DNA of 64,000 nt, taken from contig JAIVFJ010000007.1 in NCBI GenBank assembly GCA_025765615.1, positions 1 to 64,000 of the forward strand, in the 5' to 3' direction. The position numbers and the translations under genes are program-made. The notes under the pieces were generated by a model. The model saw only the letters and a program-made list of their open reading frames with translations. It was not told the DNA's origin and did not search any database. This DNA comes from Zopfochytrium polystomum (lineage: Eukaryota; Chytridiomycota; Chytridiomycetes; Chytridiales; Chytridiaceae). Shown here one piece after another: positions 22,620 through 33,944 of this stretch; positions within the stretch are counted from its first letter, which is position 1; each line of letters opens with the position of its first letter.

Positions 22620-23426
22620 GTGGCTGACTCCAAGAGTAACCTTCCAAACGGAACTACCCTCTGAATACTGCGAACTTCAGCATCTTTTTTGGTTTTTTTT
22701 GGACTGCGTGCAGCCGTGATCCAGGCTCAAGAGCTCGTCATCCACAGACCGCCAATATGCAACAAGAATGGAAAGACAAGAAACTAATGAGGCAGAAAGC
22801 ACTGCGACCTCAAAGAAGTGCTAACAGCGTGGTTCGAAGAATCCCACAACCTCCCGCCGTGTCACAAGAAAACAGGACAGCCAACAAAAAATGGACGCGT
22901 TAAACCTTTCACCGAATCTTCATTTTGAGAAACCGGTAAAAAGGTCGGCCCCAAACAAAAAAAGGAAAAAAAGAAAAGGAACCACAAACAATTGGTAAGA
23001 TTGGAGGAGAAAAAAGGAAGGGAAAGTGCAAGAGCTTCTCATGAGTAAGAGGAAGGACAACACAAAGCAGGTGCGCCGACACCAAGCGCACATCTCCAAC
23101 ACAATTAACCACGCCCAAACACCACTAAAGGTTTGATCCCACCACGGACAGATGAATGACAAGACGGTTTGAAAGGCTTTAAAGAATGCGAACTCGTACG
23201 TCTAAAGTTGCCGAACAAAGCAAAACCGTTTCACTTTGGAAAGCATAATACAGTACCTCCACAAGGTGATGTCACGATAAAGAAAACGGAAAGAGGAGTA
23301 GCATGTGAGTTGGCAAAGAAGAGAACCTCAGATTCATTGCTAAATACTTACAATAGGAAGGCAGTCTTGGACACTGAGCTTCAACGTCCTTGAATGGAGA
23401 CATTAGGTTGACTTTGTCTGTTACAT

Positions 23427-25527
23427 CTAAGGCATCATGTTCCTCCGCTTCATCTGCTCGTGAATGATGGTCCACAGGGTTTTCAGCTCGCGCGACGGCA
23501 GCTTCGCAAGTTCCTTTCGAGCCTCATTTCGCTTTGGTGAGAGATCGTCCCGTGGAGGAAGGAATGATTCTACGATTGGCAAAGAGATAGATGGACGTTA
23601 GCCTCATGCTGGGCCAGCAGTTTTAGAGCCAAAATTACTTACCAATCTTCTCTTTCCGCCTCGATATTTCATCAAAGACATCTGCAGTGACTTCTGCAAG
23701 TTGGTCGTCCGTCAGCTTTGCAATACGTGATCTCCAGGCCTGAACGTTCGCGCTTTCTTTCTTTGCCGGTTTCCCTCCTGTTGCACTGGTGGACTGCTGC
23801 TGCTGCTGCTGTTTCTCCAACTCCGCACGTTCCCGTTGGATCTTTTCGCGGACTAATGCCTCGGCTTCAATGTCTTCGAGCAGTATTGTTAGATCCGACG
23901 CATGAAGCGCATGAATGAGCTCGTCGCGCTCACGGGCCAACGCGGCAGCTGCTCCATGGGGATTCTGATGGTGGCTCGCCGTGCTGTTACTGCTGATGTA
24001 GTGAAGCGATGGTTCCTCGGGCGAATCTGTCTGGCGTTCGGCAGACGGTGCGGCGATGGGAGACGTTGGAGTTGTGGGTGATATTGGGGTGGGTGGGAGC
24101 ACTTCCACGTTGGGTGATCCATGGGCGGCTAGGCCAGCAGGCACGTAGCCAACGTCGCTGTTGTCAATCCCACTCATGGCCGTTTCGACATGAGGTTCCG
24201 TTTTTCGACGTTCAATTTCTGCGCGAACATCTCCAGAAAGCAAAGCAAACTGAACATCTGAAAGTGCATTGATCCGGGCTTTGAAACTTGCTCTCTCTTC
24301 CTCTGGTGTCATTTCGTTTGTTGAGCTCATGTGGCGGGGAAGTGTTTTGATCGAATGAAACGACGCAACAGAGCTGGTTCGAAGAAGTGGTGATCCGTAG
24401 CCTGCCGGGACCGGTGAGGTTGCTGAGCTGCGATCGGCCACAGCAGTGGCATTCGGGGGAGAAGAGGAGAGGGCATTCGGCGAGCTATCCTGGTTGGAGG
24501 CCGCTGCGGCAGCAGCCTCTGCAGCCGCCGGATTGTTCGGTCCAAACCGTGAATACGGAGATGTGAGCTGTCTGTTGAGAGACTTCAGCCGCATGCCAGT
24601 GATGTCGATCCCAGGGATATCGCGGTTGATCGCTTCAGCATCCAGATCGGACGCAAGCAGCTGAAATTTTTCCTGGTTCAGCGCAGAAAGCCTCGAAGCC
24701 GCAACCGGGGCGGGTTGCCCACGAACGATTCCGTGCCGCTCGTAGTAAGCAACCAGAGCGCCGGTGGGAGTTCGGCGACGAGTCATTTCCACAGTGACTT
24801 GGGCGGCGAGTTCAGCAACCTGTGCATCGCTTAGCCGGGCAAGGTGGCGAGCTGCCGAGGTCGAGCTGAAAGAGATAGCGGGTGATGCAGATCTAGAGAC
24901 GAAGGGTGAATTGGTGCGACTTGTGGAGCGTTCCAGTGAACGGAAAGGAGACCCAGGATCTGTTTGCGAGAGAACTTCCTGAAGCGGATGGGATTCGCAA
25001 CTGGAACATGACGAAGTGGTGAAGGCGGTCGGCGACGTTCTTGCGGGGGAGTTGGGGAAGGAGCAGTTGGGGCAGTCGGGTTTGGAGATGGTGCCGGTGG
25101 AGGGGCATGGGTTTGAGCTTGCTTGGCGGTTTTTCGTCTCATCGCCGTCTTTGACCCTTTCTCTTTGTCGTGCTTCGACGACGACTTCCCATCTGATGAC
25201 GATATGTATTCAGAAGGGCGGTCAGAAGTCGAACGTGCATAACCTATCGAACAGCACACCTGATCTGGCAGATAGCGAAACTGAGGAGGAGGAGGACGGA
25301 AGTGCGAGCGGCTGCAGGGTCGGCGTGGAAGCCGACGACGCAGCCGGGCTTGGCGGGATGGACGACGACGAGGAAGCGGTCGATGCGATGGATGAGTTGG
25401 ACGCCGACCAGAACGAGAACAGCCTTGACTTAAACCACGACGAGAGGCCGCTTGTGGTGCCGACGTCGGCGCCGCCGCCTGCGGCGAGGGACGGCTGTTG
25501 TTGCTGCGTCGCAGGAGTCGCCGACAT
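23427..25527 (-). CDS. Spa2/GIT-type SHD-repeat scaffold protein
   Basis: Several Spa2-homology (SHD)-like units are visible: ARLSDAQVAELAAQVTVEMT; NQEKFQLLASDLDAEAINRD; RINALSDVQFALLSGDVRAE; RIAKLTDDQLAEVTADVFDE; and, after a 73-bp intron (23570-23642), ARKELAKLPSRELKTLWTII ending RRNMMP-stop at 23427-23429. Between them lie Ser/Pro/Ala-rich disordered stretches. SHD repeats bind MAPK-pathway and polarity factors; Spa2 organises the polarisome, GIT proteins organise Rho/Arf signalling. The N-terminal exon probably starts at ATG 25527 (MSATPATQQQQ), with a second Ser/Lys-rich exon around 25200. The joint between this and the main exon (near 24950-25050) could not be resolved. Only the part 23427-24930 is firm. 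Confidence 0.7.
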
Positions 25528-25589
25528 CGGTGGTGCGGAGAACTTGGGCGGGGGCTCGAAAAAAACAGATCTTTGTCCACGCACACCGT

Positions 25590-26030
25590 GTTAGCGTCGG
25601 TGGGTGGTCGATGTTGGTTACGAAACGAGAGCAAACAGCAGATGGCAGGGATGCAATGGGAAGCGAAGGGAGATTGAGGAGTAGTGGCAATTATGGTCAA
25701 AAGGCAGAGGTAGTGTCGCGTTGAAGGGGGCGGCGGCGTCAAGGGCAAGGAACCCCTACAGGAGGGAGGGATGCACAATGACTGTACCCAGCAGCAGCCG
25801 ATAGCAGGTCAACCGAGACGCAGTCTGATGGGGAGCAACAGCCAATAGGACCAAGCTGCGAAGGGGGTTGGTTGCAGTAGCGTCAACAGCAGCGCAGCCA
25901 GCAGACGGGTCGAGCGATCGATCGAGCGATGGTGGAGCGATGGACCCGATTGCAGATTCGGAATTGGTGGGTGGTGGTGGGGATGGGAATTGCACAGAAA
26001 CTTGGACCGAATTTTTTTTATTACAAGATT
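25590..26030. repeat. Dispersed repeat copy 2, upstream of the SHD gene
   Basis: Direct-orientation partner of 21222-21600 (see that entry). It begins about 60 bp 5' of the likely SHD gene start, the same position its partner holds relative to Tap42. Confidence 0.65.
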
Positions 26031-26800
26031 ACAAGACTAGTAAATAGAAAGCAAGAAAGCAACATTGACATTGAAAAAATGTGCAGAGAATTGACAAGGC
26101 TCAACGCTCCAAAACACCGAAAATCCCAAACCCCACTGTCCACATCACAGCGTAGCAGAGCAATCAAACAAAGGTTCGTTGAGAGCGTGATTCAACGGCT
26201 CTCCTCCATCCCAATTGTTGGAACCAATTGTGATGGCCGCCTTTCCGGATCCACCCACAGCGGCCCGCCGCTGCCACCGCCACTCGCTGCTGTTTTTGGC
26301 GCCGCCCGCAGCAGGCGGCGGCAGCAAGCTGGGGGGCTGGGGTTGGTGTCGTCGGCAGACCGGGCGGGCTCGCAGCGGTAGTAGCGGTGGCGGCGCGCAC
26401 GTCGACCATAGGGACGACGACGACAACGGCGCTGGTGCTGTCGGCACGTGCGTCGGCGACGACCTCCGGCTAAGGGGCGTGCTGGCGCCGCTGGATGAGG
26501 GGAACGCGGCGGCTGTAGCGAGTGCGCATGTAGGAGGGATTGCTGTGGGCGGCGAGCTGGGCGCTGCGGTAGCTGGGGGCGGCGGTCGAGTCAGTGTGGG
26601 GATTTCGACCAGTTATCGATTGGGGACATTCAGATTGAGAGGTCGATGTGTTGAATGGCCGGTTTGCCGTTGGCAGCGGAAGTGCGGGAGGGCTTTCTGC
26701 GTGGAGTGTGGTGAATCCAGCCCAGTTCAGTAGCCTACCTCGACGTGGCGGCGGGCCCAGCAAGAAGATACGCCCGTAAAAGCACTACCCTAAAACGGTG
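26031..26800. other. Unassigned GC-rich interval
   Basis: Long overlapping frames exist on both strands, all Pro/Arg/Ala/Gly-rich because of base composition. None shows a known motif, and no splice structure stands out. Confidence 0.35.
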
Positions 26801-26802
26801 GC

Positions 26803-27790
26803 TCATGACCTCTTTGGCTGTGAGTATGAATGGTCGTCCGTCATTGCCTCAGTGTGGCCAACGTGGCACGAGTCCCTGGCGATGGAAACCTGATCGAGGA
26901 GACAGCAAAACATCGGAAGCGCCAGCGACACAGTAATGCGTCCTTGGTTTGCGTAAAGGGCAAGAAGTTCGATGCCTTTGGCGCGTCCTACTGAGCTCCG
27001 AGTTCGCGGCTTCTCTGTAGAAGAAACTTTATCGAATATCTCTGAGTGCTTCGGTGGGATATAGTCGAGTTGCCGCCAAGGGACGTAACGAGAATGGGAT
27101 TTCCAAAGGATTTGGCTTGGCCGAGCAACCTTGCAGCGGGTACATTTTCGACATCGGTTCCTAATTGACCCTTCGAGGTCTCGGCCAGCATCTGAGCAGC
27201 GGCCGAAATAGGACCAACGAGGAATGGCGAATCGCGTCGGCCAGTTCTTCCACCGAGCGCTTCTCGGCCAAAGCCTCCGCCACCACTGGACCACGCGCTG
27301 CCAAAACAGCACCACGGAGGTCCCAGTCAGCGGTCCGTCGTTGGTTGCGTCGTCGCCAAGTTGTTCTAGCAGCAGTTTTGAAACGAGCGCGTGCACCGCC
27401 GGATCAGAGGGCCGCGCGGCGGAAAACTTCGAAGTGAGAAGCGAAGCGCCGTGACGGCTTCAAAGCCTTCGTGCCTTCGTGTTCGTCGCACCAGCGAACA
27501 AATAGCGCGCTGGTGAGCTCCAGGTTCTTTACAGTGTCGAATGCAAGCTGCCGAAACGCTCTTGCACCGTTTTCCAAAGCCATCGCCTCGATGAATTTAG
27601 GCCCGGAATTTCGGCCCGCCACGAATGGGTTCGATCGGAGAAGCGGACGGAGATCATCTTGGGTCATTGACAAAATAGGTGAATGTGATGACGAAGGGCC
27701 ATGGAGCCCTGCAAATCTTCGAAACGAAGTGCTTGAAATTGCCCTGGCAGGTCAAACTGATATTGACGAGGAACAGCCGTGCGGTTGATA
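26803..27790 (-). CDS. Unrecognised gene, frame interrupted
   Basis: Minus-strand coding-like pieces: MTQDDLRPLLRSNPFVAGRN and KFIEAMALENGARAFRQLAF (about 27670-27540), then FSAARPSDPAVHALVSKLLL (about 27430), and RSVEELADAIRHSSLVLFRP in another frame (about 27250). They read like a single helical protein whose frame changes twice without clear splice sites. No family is recognised. It may be a pseudogene or carry assembly indels. Confidence 0.3.
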
Positions 27791-28461
27791 GCCACGCTAA
27801 TCACTTGAGCAAACCTGACCAGAGTGGAACTGGCGCTGCCTATTCCCCTTGTTTTTGGCTCCCGTTGAACCGTTTTTCTTATTCGACAGTTTGTGCGCGA
27901 TCCTTCCCCTTCACTTTGCACTTTTCCACTTTGCGCAGGCATTGTCCTAAACACTCACCACGGTGCAGTCCTTCCGCGATTCCTCGCACAAAACCTCACG
28001 AGCGACCCTGGTGCTGCGGTTCAGGTTCCTCCTGTTCCTGTTGTATCCACTTCGAAGGAGATTTCTTATCACACATATCACTATAAGTCGGCAAAGTATC
28101 AGATTGCCCGTCCCTGAAGCACGTTTTCCACGCGAGACGCCGCCACTACTCTCCAATCCGCCGCTGCTGAGAGTCAGTCGTTCCCAACCGATTGCAATTC
28201 CGCCCAAATTCAACGAGAGGAAGAAAGCAAAGTGATTCTCAGTATTCTTCGTATTTATAAGCAATGATATACCATGGCCAGCCTCGTGTTCGTTGTCGTC
28301 AATTTCTTGCTGCTTTCTTTCTTGTTTTTGCAAACACCAGGTTTCTCCGTGTTCCAATCTATTATTTCACTGGCTACTCTTGTGCGTGCAGAAGACTCTT
28401 TTCGGTCATGCTTCTTTGCAGAGTGGTCCGTCGAATTCGTGTAAATACTCCTTTTATTTCT
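27791..28461. other. Intergenic, nothing recognised
   Basis: Only short overlapping frames are present, with no motif and no repeat recognised. Confidence 0.4.
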
Positions 28462-29116
28462 TCACTCTTCTCCCGCGGCGGCAAGGCGAAGCATCCTTCT
28501 CCTGACCAGCGCGTCGCGCTGCCTCTCCATCTCGTCAAAGCGCGACTCGGCGAGCCGGTGCATTCCATAGCCGGCAAGCATGCTGCCGCTGACCCACGCC
28601 ACGTACGTCAGTGGACCTTTGACAGTGTAGGGTTATCCCACGTTATTGAAAAAACAACAAAAAAAAGAAAACAGAGTACAGCGTTAGATGTCGAAACGTT
28701 GAAACAAAAGGGCGGGATCGTGCAAAGGTAATGGTGCGCCAAATGTGGTTTAGCTAGGCTCTTTTCCGGACCGCCTTCCCACTCACGCGATTTCTCTACG
28801 TGCGCAAAAGGCCCATGGGGGGGTTTCTGACGCCCGGAAGTCATCGCGCATCATCGTAGTCTCGGAGAGGGAGGGAGCAAGGGGTTGCAGATCGCGGGCA
28901 GGGCAGCCGATCGAGATAGTGTGTTGACAAGGAGGAGGAGGAGGCGATGGGTGCAGTGAGCGCCGGCATACCTCCGCGGATGGGCAGCCTCGCGATGGCG
29001 CGGGACCACGCGTTGAGGACGAGGCCCGCGCCGGCGTATGTGGCCAGGCGAGCGCCGAGCGGGAAGCGATCGGAGGGGCGGGTCTTGTACGGCGTCTTGG
29101 GCGGCTCGTAGACCAT
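28462..29116 (-). CDS. Small putative single-pass membrane protein (two exons)
   Basis: Exon 1 starts at ATG 29114-29116 (MVYEPPKTPYKTRPSDRF) and contains LGARLATYAGAGLVLNAW before a donor at 28972. The acceptor at 28617 resumes in frame with GPLTYVAWVSGSMLAGYGMH and ends RRMLRLAAAGEE-stop at 28462-28464. The spliced product is about 100 aa with one or two hydrophobic stretches and a basic tail, a look shared by small accessory subunits of mitochondrial respiratory complexes, but no specific family is recognised. The intron of 356 bp is long for this window, so a small internal exon could be missing. Confidence 0.45.
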
Positions 29117-29335
29117 GGTGGGTGGTGTGTTGTTAAGTGTGGGTATGGATGGATCTGTGTGACGCCCGACTGACGGATTTCTTCCTCTTGTCTTGGCTGT
29201 TTTCTTATCAAATTCTTGTTCACAGCCACTGCTATTACGGGCGGCCTAACCAACCAGCACAATGCCGGCGACGAACGGCGACAGTCCCTCCACCGCAACC
29301 ACCACCACCAGCATCAGCATCACCACCTGCAGGCA

Positions 29336-32075
29336 ATGCAGCGGCCTCCAGCGGTGATGGCGGTGGCGGCGGCGGCGACGTCGTCCTGCCCCGCCACTCC
29401 TGACGACTGCATCCCCATAGCCGAGGCCCTCGACGACACCCCCAACTTCCGCGACCGCCTGCGAGAGGAGCTACGCCGGGCGGACCTCTGCCTCTCGCAC
29501 ATTGCCAAGCTGGAGGCCGTCCAGCGCGACATCTCCCGCCTCAACGACGACCTCGCCCGCGCCCGCATCGCCCTCATCGACCTCCTGCAGCCCCCGCTTT
29601 TGACGAGCGGATATCCGGACCGCTCGGCTCGTTCCGCATCGCCCTGTCCAACATCGAGCAGCGGCGGACGCTGGCCGCCACCCAGGTCGACACCGTCATG
29701 GTAGAACCGCTCGTGGACTTTCGCCGAGAGCTGGAGGAGGCAAAGATTCTGTCAAAAAAGGTATGCAGGGGGCAGGTTGGGCGTGTGCGTGTACGAGTGA
29801 AGCCCCCTGATCTCACACCGCCTGCTTTTGTGGAAGTTTGACGCCGCGGACTCGGCCCACCGCACCGCCACATCCCGCTATCTTATGCGAAGCTCCAAAT
29901 CCGCCCCCGCCTCGGACTCGACCGCCACGACCGCCAACGCTGCCGCGCCCGCCGTCGCCGCCTCGACAGCAAACCCTAGCGGCGGCGCGCCCTCCACCAC
30001 CACCTCCGCTCCGCCCGCCGGCTCTGCAACCGCGCCCCCCTCTGCGGCCCAGCCGACCGCCCCACCGCCGCCGCCAGCACCTGCCCCCGGCAGCGCCGAG
30101 GACGTCGCAGTCGCCAAGATGTCGTTGCACCGGGCGGCGGTCGAGCTGGGCCAGTCGCTCAACGGCATCCACCGACGGCGCGCGACGGACGTTGCCGAGA
30201 CCTCCCTCGGGCTGGCGTACACGGAGATGGCTTTCCACCACCGCTGCTTTGAGGAGCTGGCGGCGATGCAGCCCATGATGGACGCCTTGACGGACCAGCT
30301 CAAGGAGACCAAGGCGCGGTTCGTGCGCGAGCCGCCCATCGCCGCCGAGCGCGTGCTGCTCCCGTCGCTGGATCTGTACCACCCGCAGTCGCCGCGGATG
30401 TCGGCGGTGAGGAAGGGAAACGTGCAGAAAGAAGGGTACCTGTTTTGTAAGACGAGTGGGTGGAGGGAGACTTGGGTGAAGCAATGGTGGTCGCTGTCTG
30501 GGTCGACGCTGACTTATACGAGTGAAAAGAAGGTGAGGGCGTGAAGCGTCATTCCACTTTTTCCCACTGCTTCTGTTTGTTGTTGATTTTCTCTTACCCC
30601 AGGACAAGGCATTCGTCGACCTCCGCATCTGCATGGTCCGCGAGCTCCGCGGCGACGCGCGGTCCAACTGCTTCGAGCTCGTCAACCCGTCCGAGACGTT
30701 CAAGCTGCAGGCGCTGAACGAGGGCGACCTCCGGCACTGGATCGACGCCATCCAGACCGCCATTTCAAAAGCCATCACGTCCGGCGGCCCGCCGCCCGCT
30801 AGCGGCAACGTCGACATGGACGACGGCGACGGTGGCGGTGATGGCGACGCCGCGAGGGCGGTCCCTGCCGCGGAGGAGAGGCCACCAGAGAGGGTCCGCC
30901 GGGTGAGAGAGAAGGCAGGGAACGAAGTGTGCGCGGACTGCGGGTCGACGTCGGACGTTACTTGGGCCGCGACAAACCTTGGAGTCGTTCTGTGCATCGG
31001 TTGGTTTTGCGGGGTTTCGCTTTTTTTGCCTGTGTTCTTTCTGTTTCGTTGCGTCCTTCTGGTTCGAATGTCTCTTTCTTCAATGCTCATCACCGCTTCC
31101 TGAGCCCGGCCACAGATTGCGGCGGACTCCACCGGAGCCTCGGCTCGCACATCTCCAAAGTCAAGTCGCTGACGCTGGACCGCTGGAGCCCGGACGGCGA
31201 ATCCATCTTCCTCGAGCTCGGCAACGCCGCCGTGAACGAGCTGCTCGAGCATCACATGGCGTCGTTCAACGTCGCAAAGCCCACGGCCGGCTCCGCGGCG
31301 GCGGAGAAGGACGACTTTTGCAGGCAAAAGTACGTGGCGCGGCGGTTCTTGAAGCTGGTGGACTCGTCGACGACGAGTTGCAATGTGAGTTTTTTTTTTT
31401 GTTCATTTTCTTTTCAAGTTCCACTGCGTTTGGTCATGAACACAAAACACCCACGCAACGACGTGCAAAACTACAAGTCCCTCCTCATCCACTCTGTCGA
31501 AATCGGCGACGCGCAGTCGACGCTCTGGGCGCTCTTCAACGGCGCGGACCCGAACGCGGCGACCGACGCCGGCGGCGCGCCGGCGCTGCACGTGGCGGTG
31601 GCGCACCGGCGGCTGGCGATCGCCGAGCTGCTGCTGCAGTGGGGCGCTAGCATCGACGCGGTGGACCCGCAGACGCGCCGCACGGCGCTGCACGCGGCGG
31701 TCGAGGCCGGCGCGGACCGCGCCGTGTCGTTCCTGGTGCGCAAGGGCGCCGACCACACGATCAAGGACGGAAGAGGGGGACACGCCCGAGGAGCTGACGC
31801 TGAAGCGCGGGAACGAGAGTGAAGGGTTTGTCAAGATTGGTGAGTGTTTTTGCCGGGCTGTGTGATGAGTGTTTTGGGTCCTGTGTTGGAAGGGTGTGCT
31901 GACAATTTCTTGCGCTGTCTCCCATCTATAAAAAAAAAACAAAACAAAAAAAAAACACGCGGCCGGCGCAGTTACCATCCTGCGGCTCGCAAAGTTCCGC
32001 GAGAACAGCGCGCCGGGCATGCTGCTCTCCAAGGAGTTTGAGGACGCGTTGGACGAAATTGGGGAGCTCGTGTAG
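29336..32075 (+). CDS. BAR-PH-ArfGAP-ankyrin protein (ACAP/ASAP-like Arf GTPase activator)
   Basis: Exons: 29336-29760, 29837-30532, 30603-30999, 31116-31384, 31478-31839 and 31972-32075. An N-terminal BAR-type helical domain (NFRDRLREELRRADLCLSHI; VEPLVDFRRELEEAKILSKK; a Pro/Ala linker; TEMAFHHRCFEELAAMQPMM) is followed by a PH domain (VQKEGYLFCKTSGWRETWVK ... LRHWIDAIQTA). Next come the ArfGAP zinc finger CADC-x16-CIDC, split by intron 31000-31115 and followed by GGLHRSLGSHISKVKSL, and at least two ankyrin repeats (APALHVAVAHRRLAIAELLL; RTALHAAVEAGADRAVSFLV). It should stimulate GTP hydrolysis by Arf on curved membranes. Two frame discontinuities, at the C run near 29590-29598 and the G run 31775-31779, look like assembly indels. 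The start codon is uncertain. Confidence 0.88.
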
Positions 32076-32161
32076 TTGTCGCGCGGTGGCTCCCTGTGCG
32101 GGTGCAGACCGACGAGAATTTCCGGTTCGAGGGCATAGTTGTCGTTTTTATTGTTTTGACG

Positions 32162-32340
32162 GAGGTTTGTGTGTGTGTGTTCTTGTGTGTTGTTTAGTTC
32201 AACGAAATTACGCTTGCTTGTTGTGGTTTTTTTTCTTTCTTCTTTTTTTTTCTTCTTTATTTTTTTTTTTTCTTGGTCTTGGCTTTCTTCTTGGTTCTTC
32301 TTGGTGTGGTGGTTGGTGGTGGTGGTGGTGGTGGTGGTAG
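32162..32340. repeat. T/G-rich simple sequence after the ArfGAP gene
   Basis: Consecutive T-rich runs (about 32226-32285) are followed by a (GGT)n run at about 32311-32338. Non-coding 3' flank. Confidence 0.6.
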
Positions 32341-32745
32341 TGGGTGGATTTGGTTGGTTGATATAGAAGGGTCCCGATGTATGGATTGGAGTTGTTGCAA
32401 GGCTGCGAGTGGGTGAATGTAATGTAACACTGCCTTTCGGGTCCGGCACTTCACCGCCGACTTCTTTTTTTTTTCGCAGTCACGTGCACGCGGCACCCAT
32501 TGCACCCAATTCCGTGTGGCGTTGGCGCGGCAGCTGTCACGTCACACCCAAAAAATGGTCCGAAAAATTATTGTTTGGTTGTTGTTGTTCGCGTTCGACT
32601 TCGGCGGCGGGAGACAAAGAAAACATCAAATGGACAAAAAGAAAAAAAACAAAAAAAGCGAAGAAGAAATTTTGGTGCTTCAGAAAACACAACACACCAC
32701 AACACAACACAACACGCAGACAGAGAGGGACAGAAAAAAAAAGAT

Positions 32746-32849
32746 ATGACGTTGCCCCAGCTCACGCGCACGCGCACGCCGCTCGTTGCCCTTGCCCTCG
32801 TGGCCCTCGCGGCCGTCGGCGCGGCTGCCGGCGGCGGCAGTTCGGCGAC

Positions 32850-32880
<31 letters not shown>

Positions 32881-33842
32881 CCCACACCCACGCCCACTCC
32901 CTCCCCTCCCGGCGGGACGATCCCCACCACGGGGCCTAACGGCCTCCTCGCCCTGCCCTACGCCTCGTGCGCCGACGCCGCCCGCACAAACTGCACCTGG
33001 CACTCCACCGGCGCCACCACCGACGGCGACATCCGCAACTACACCGCAAACAACATCGTCGCCGTGCCCGGCGGCTTCCAGGTCTCCACAACCGCCGTCG
33101 ACAACCGCGTCTACATTGCCAACGAGCTCGGTACCGCGTTTCAGCAGTTTGACCTGCGCGGCACGCGACTGTCGATCACGGTCGATATTTCGAGGGTCGC
33201 GTGCGGGTACAATGCGGCGGCGTTTTTTGTGAATATGGATGCGAAGGCTGCGCTCGGCGGGGGTTACTGGTGAATTGTGTTTTTTTGTTTGTGGTGTTTG
33301 TGTGTCAAAACATCCAACCAACCACACAAAAACAAACAGCGACGGCCAGACAACCTGCAACGAAATGGACATCATCGAAGCCAACATCGCCGCCACCCAG
33401 CTCACCTCGCACGCCTGCACCAACGGCTCGTGCGACAAGAACGGTTGCGCGTCCTCCACCCGCAGCGACCCGGCCTTTGGCCCCAAAGCCTCCGCCGTCG
33501 ACACCACCCGCCCCTTTACCTTCCACACTGACTTTGCCGTTTCCGCCGCCTCGGGCGTGCTGACCACCATCACGCAGACCTTTGAGCAGAACGGCGTATC
33601 GCACCAACTCCCCACGGCCCTGACCGCAGGGAACTGCGGGGCGAACGGAGGGTTCCCGGCGCTGTCGGCCGCGTTTGGGAGAGGCATGACCATGGTGTTT
33701 GCGTTGTGGGGATCCGGAGGGGACGGAATGAGCTGGCTGGACGGCGGACAGTCGAATCCCCAGCTGCAAGGGGTACAACGGAACGACGGCCGAGGCGCAG
33801 ACCGCGGTCTTTAAAAACATTATTGTGTCGCCGCTTGCGTGA
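32746..33842 (+). CDS. GH7-like secreted glucanase (divergent, short)
   Basis: The start ATG 32746 is followed by a signal peptide (basic TRTRT, then PLVALALVALAAVGAAAG), a Ser/Thr/Pro linker and a catalytic-type domain. The intron is 33270-33339 and restores GGY-CDGQTTC. The GH7 signature EMDIIEAN keeps the E-x-D-x-x-E triad (nucleophile, assisting Asp, acid/base). Later FTFHTDF, TITQTFEQNGVSHQLP, GMTMVFALWG and WLDGG follow the GH7 order. The mature part is about 300 residues, clearly shorter than typical cellobiohydrolases (over 420), so substrate loops are missing. One extra C in the run 33758-33761 shifts the last ~27 codons; the corrected frame ends at 33842. Likely acts on beta-1,4-glucans outside the cell, but activity is inferred only. 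Confidence 0.75.
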
Positions 33843-33944
33843 GCGGTGGAGGTGGGTGTGAGGAAAGGCTATGAGAATTTACAATTTAGAAAGGTTCCAC
33901 GGTGCATCCAACTTTATTGATCTCGCGCAAGCGCATGCTTCCGT

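Larger units (their letters stand above)
21600..23420. other. Gene-poor, AT-rich gap with mobile-element remnants
   Basis: No host gene is recognised. The gap holds the MITE (22127-22405), the copia remnant (22411-22526) and a 25-nt A tract (22595-22619). Open frames on the minus strand at 22909-23162 are short, hydrophobic and unsupported. Confidence 0.5.

Noticed and set aside
26215..26733. 172-aa plus-strand frame as a gene
   Set aside because: Gly/Ala/Arg-rich with no motif. Equally long frames exist on the other strand, so composition explains it.
30979..31650. 223-aa plus-strand frame in the ArfGAP region
   Set aside because: It runs through an intron and is out of frame with the zinc finger and ankyrin repeats.
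32311..32338. GGT run as a coding Gly/Val repeat
   Set aside because: It lies in the 3' flank of the ArfGAP gene with stops in the relevant frames.
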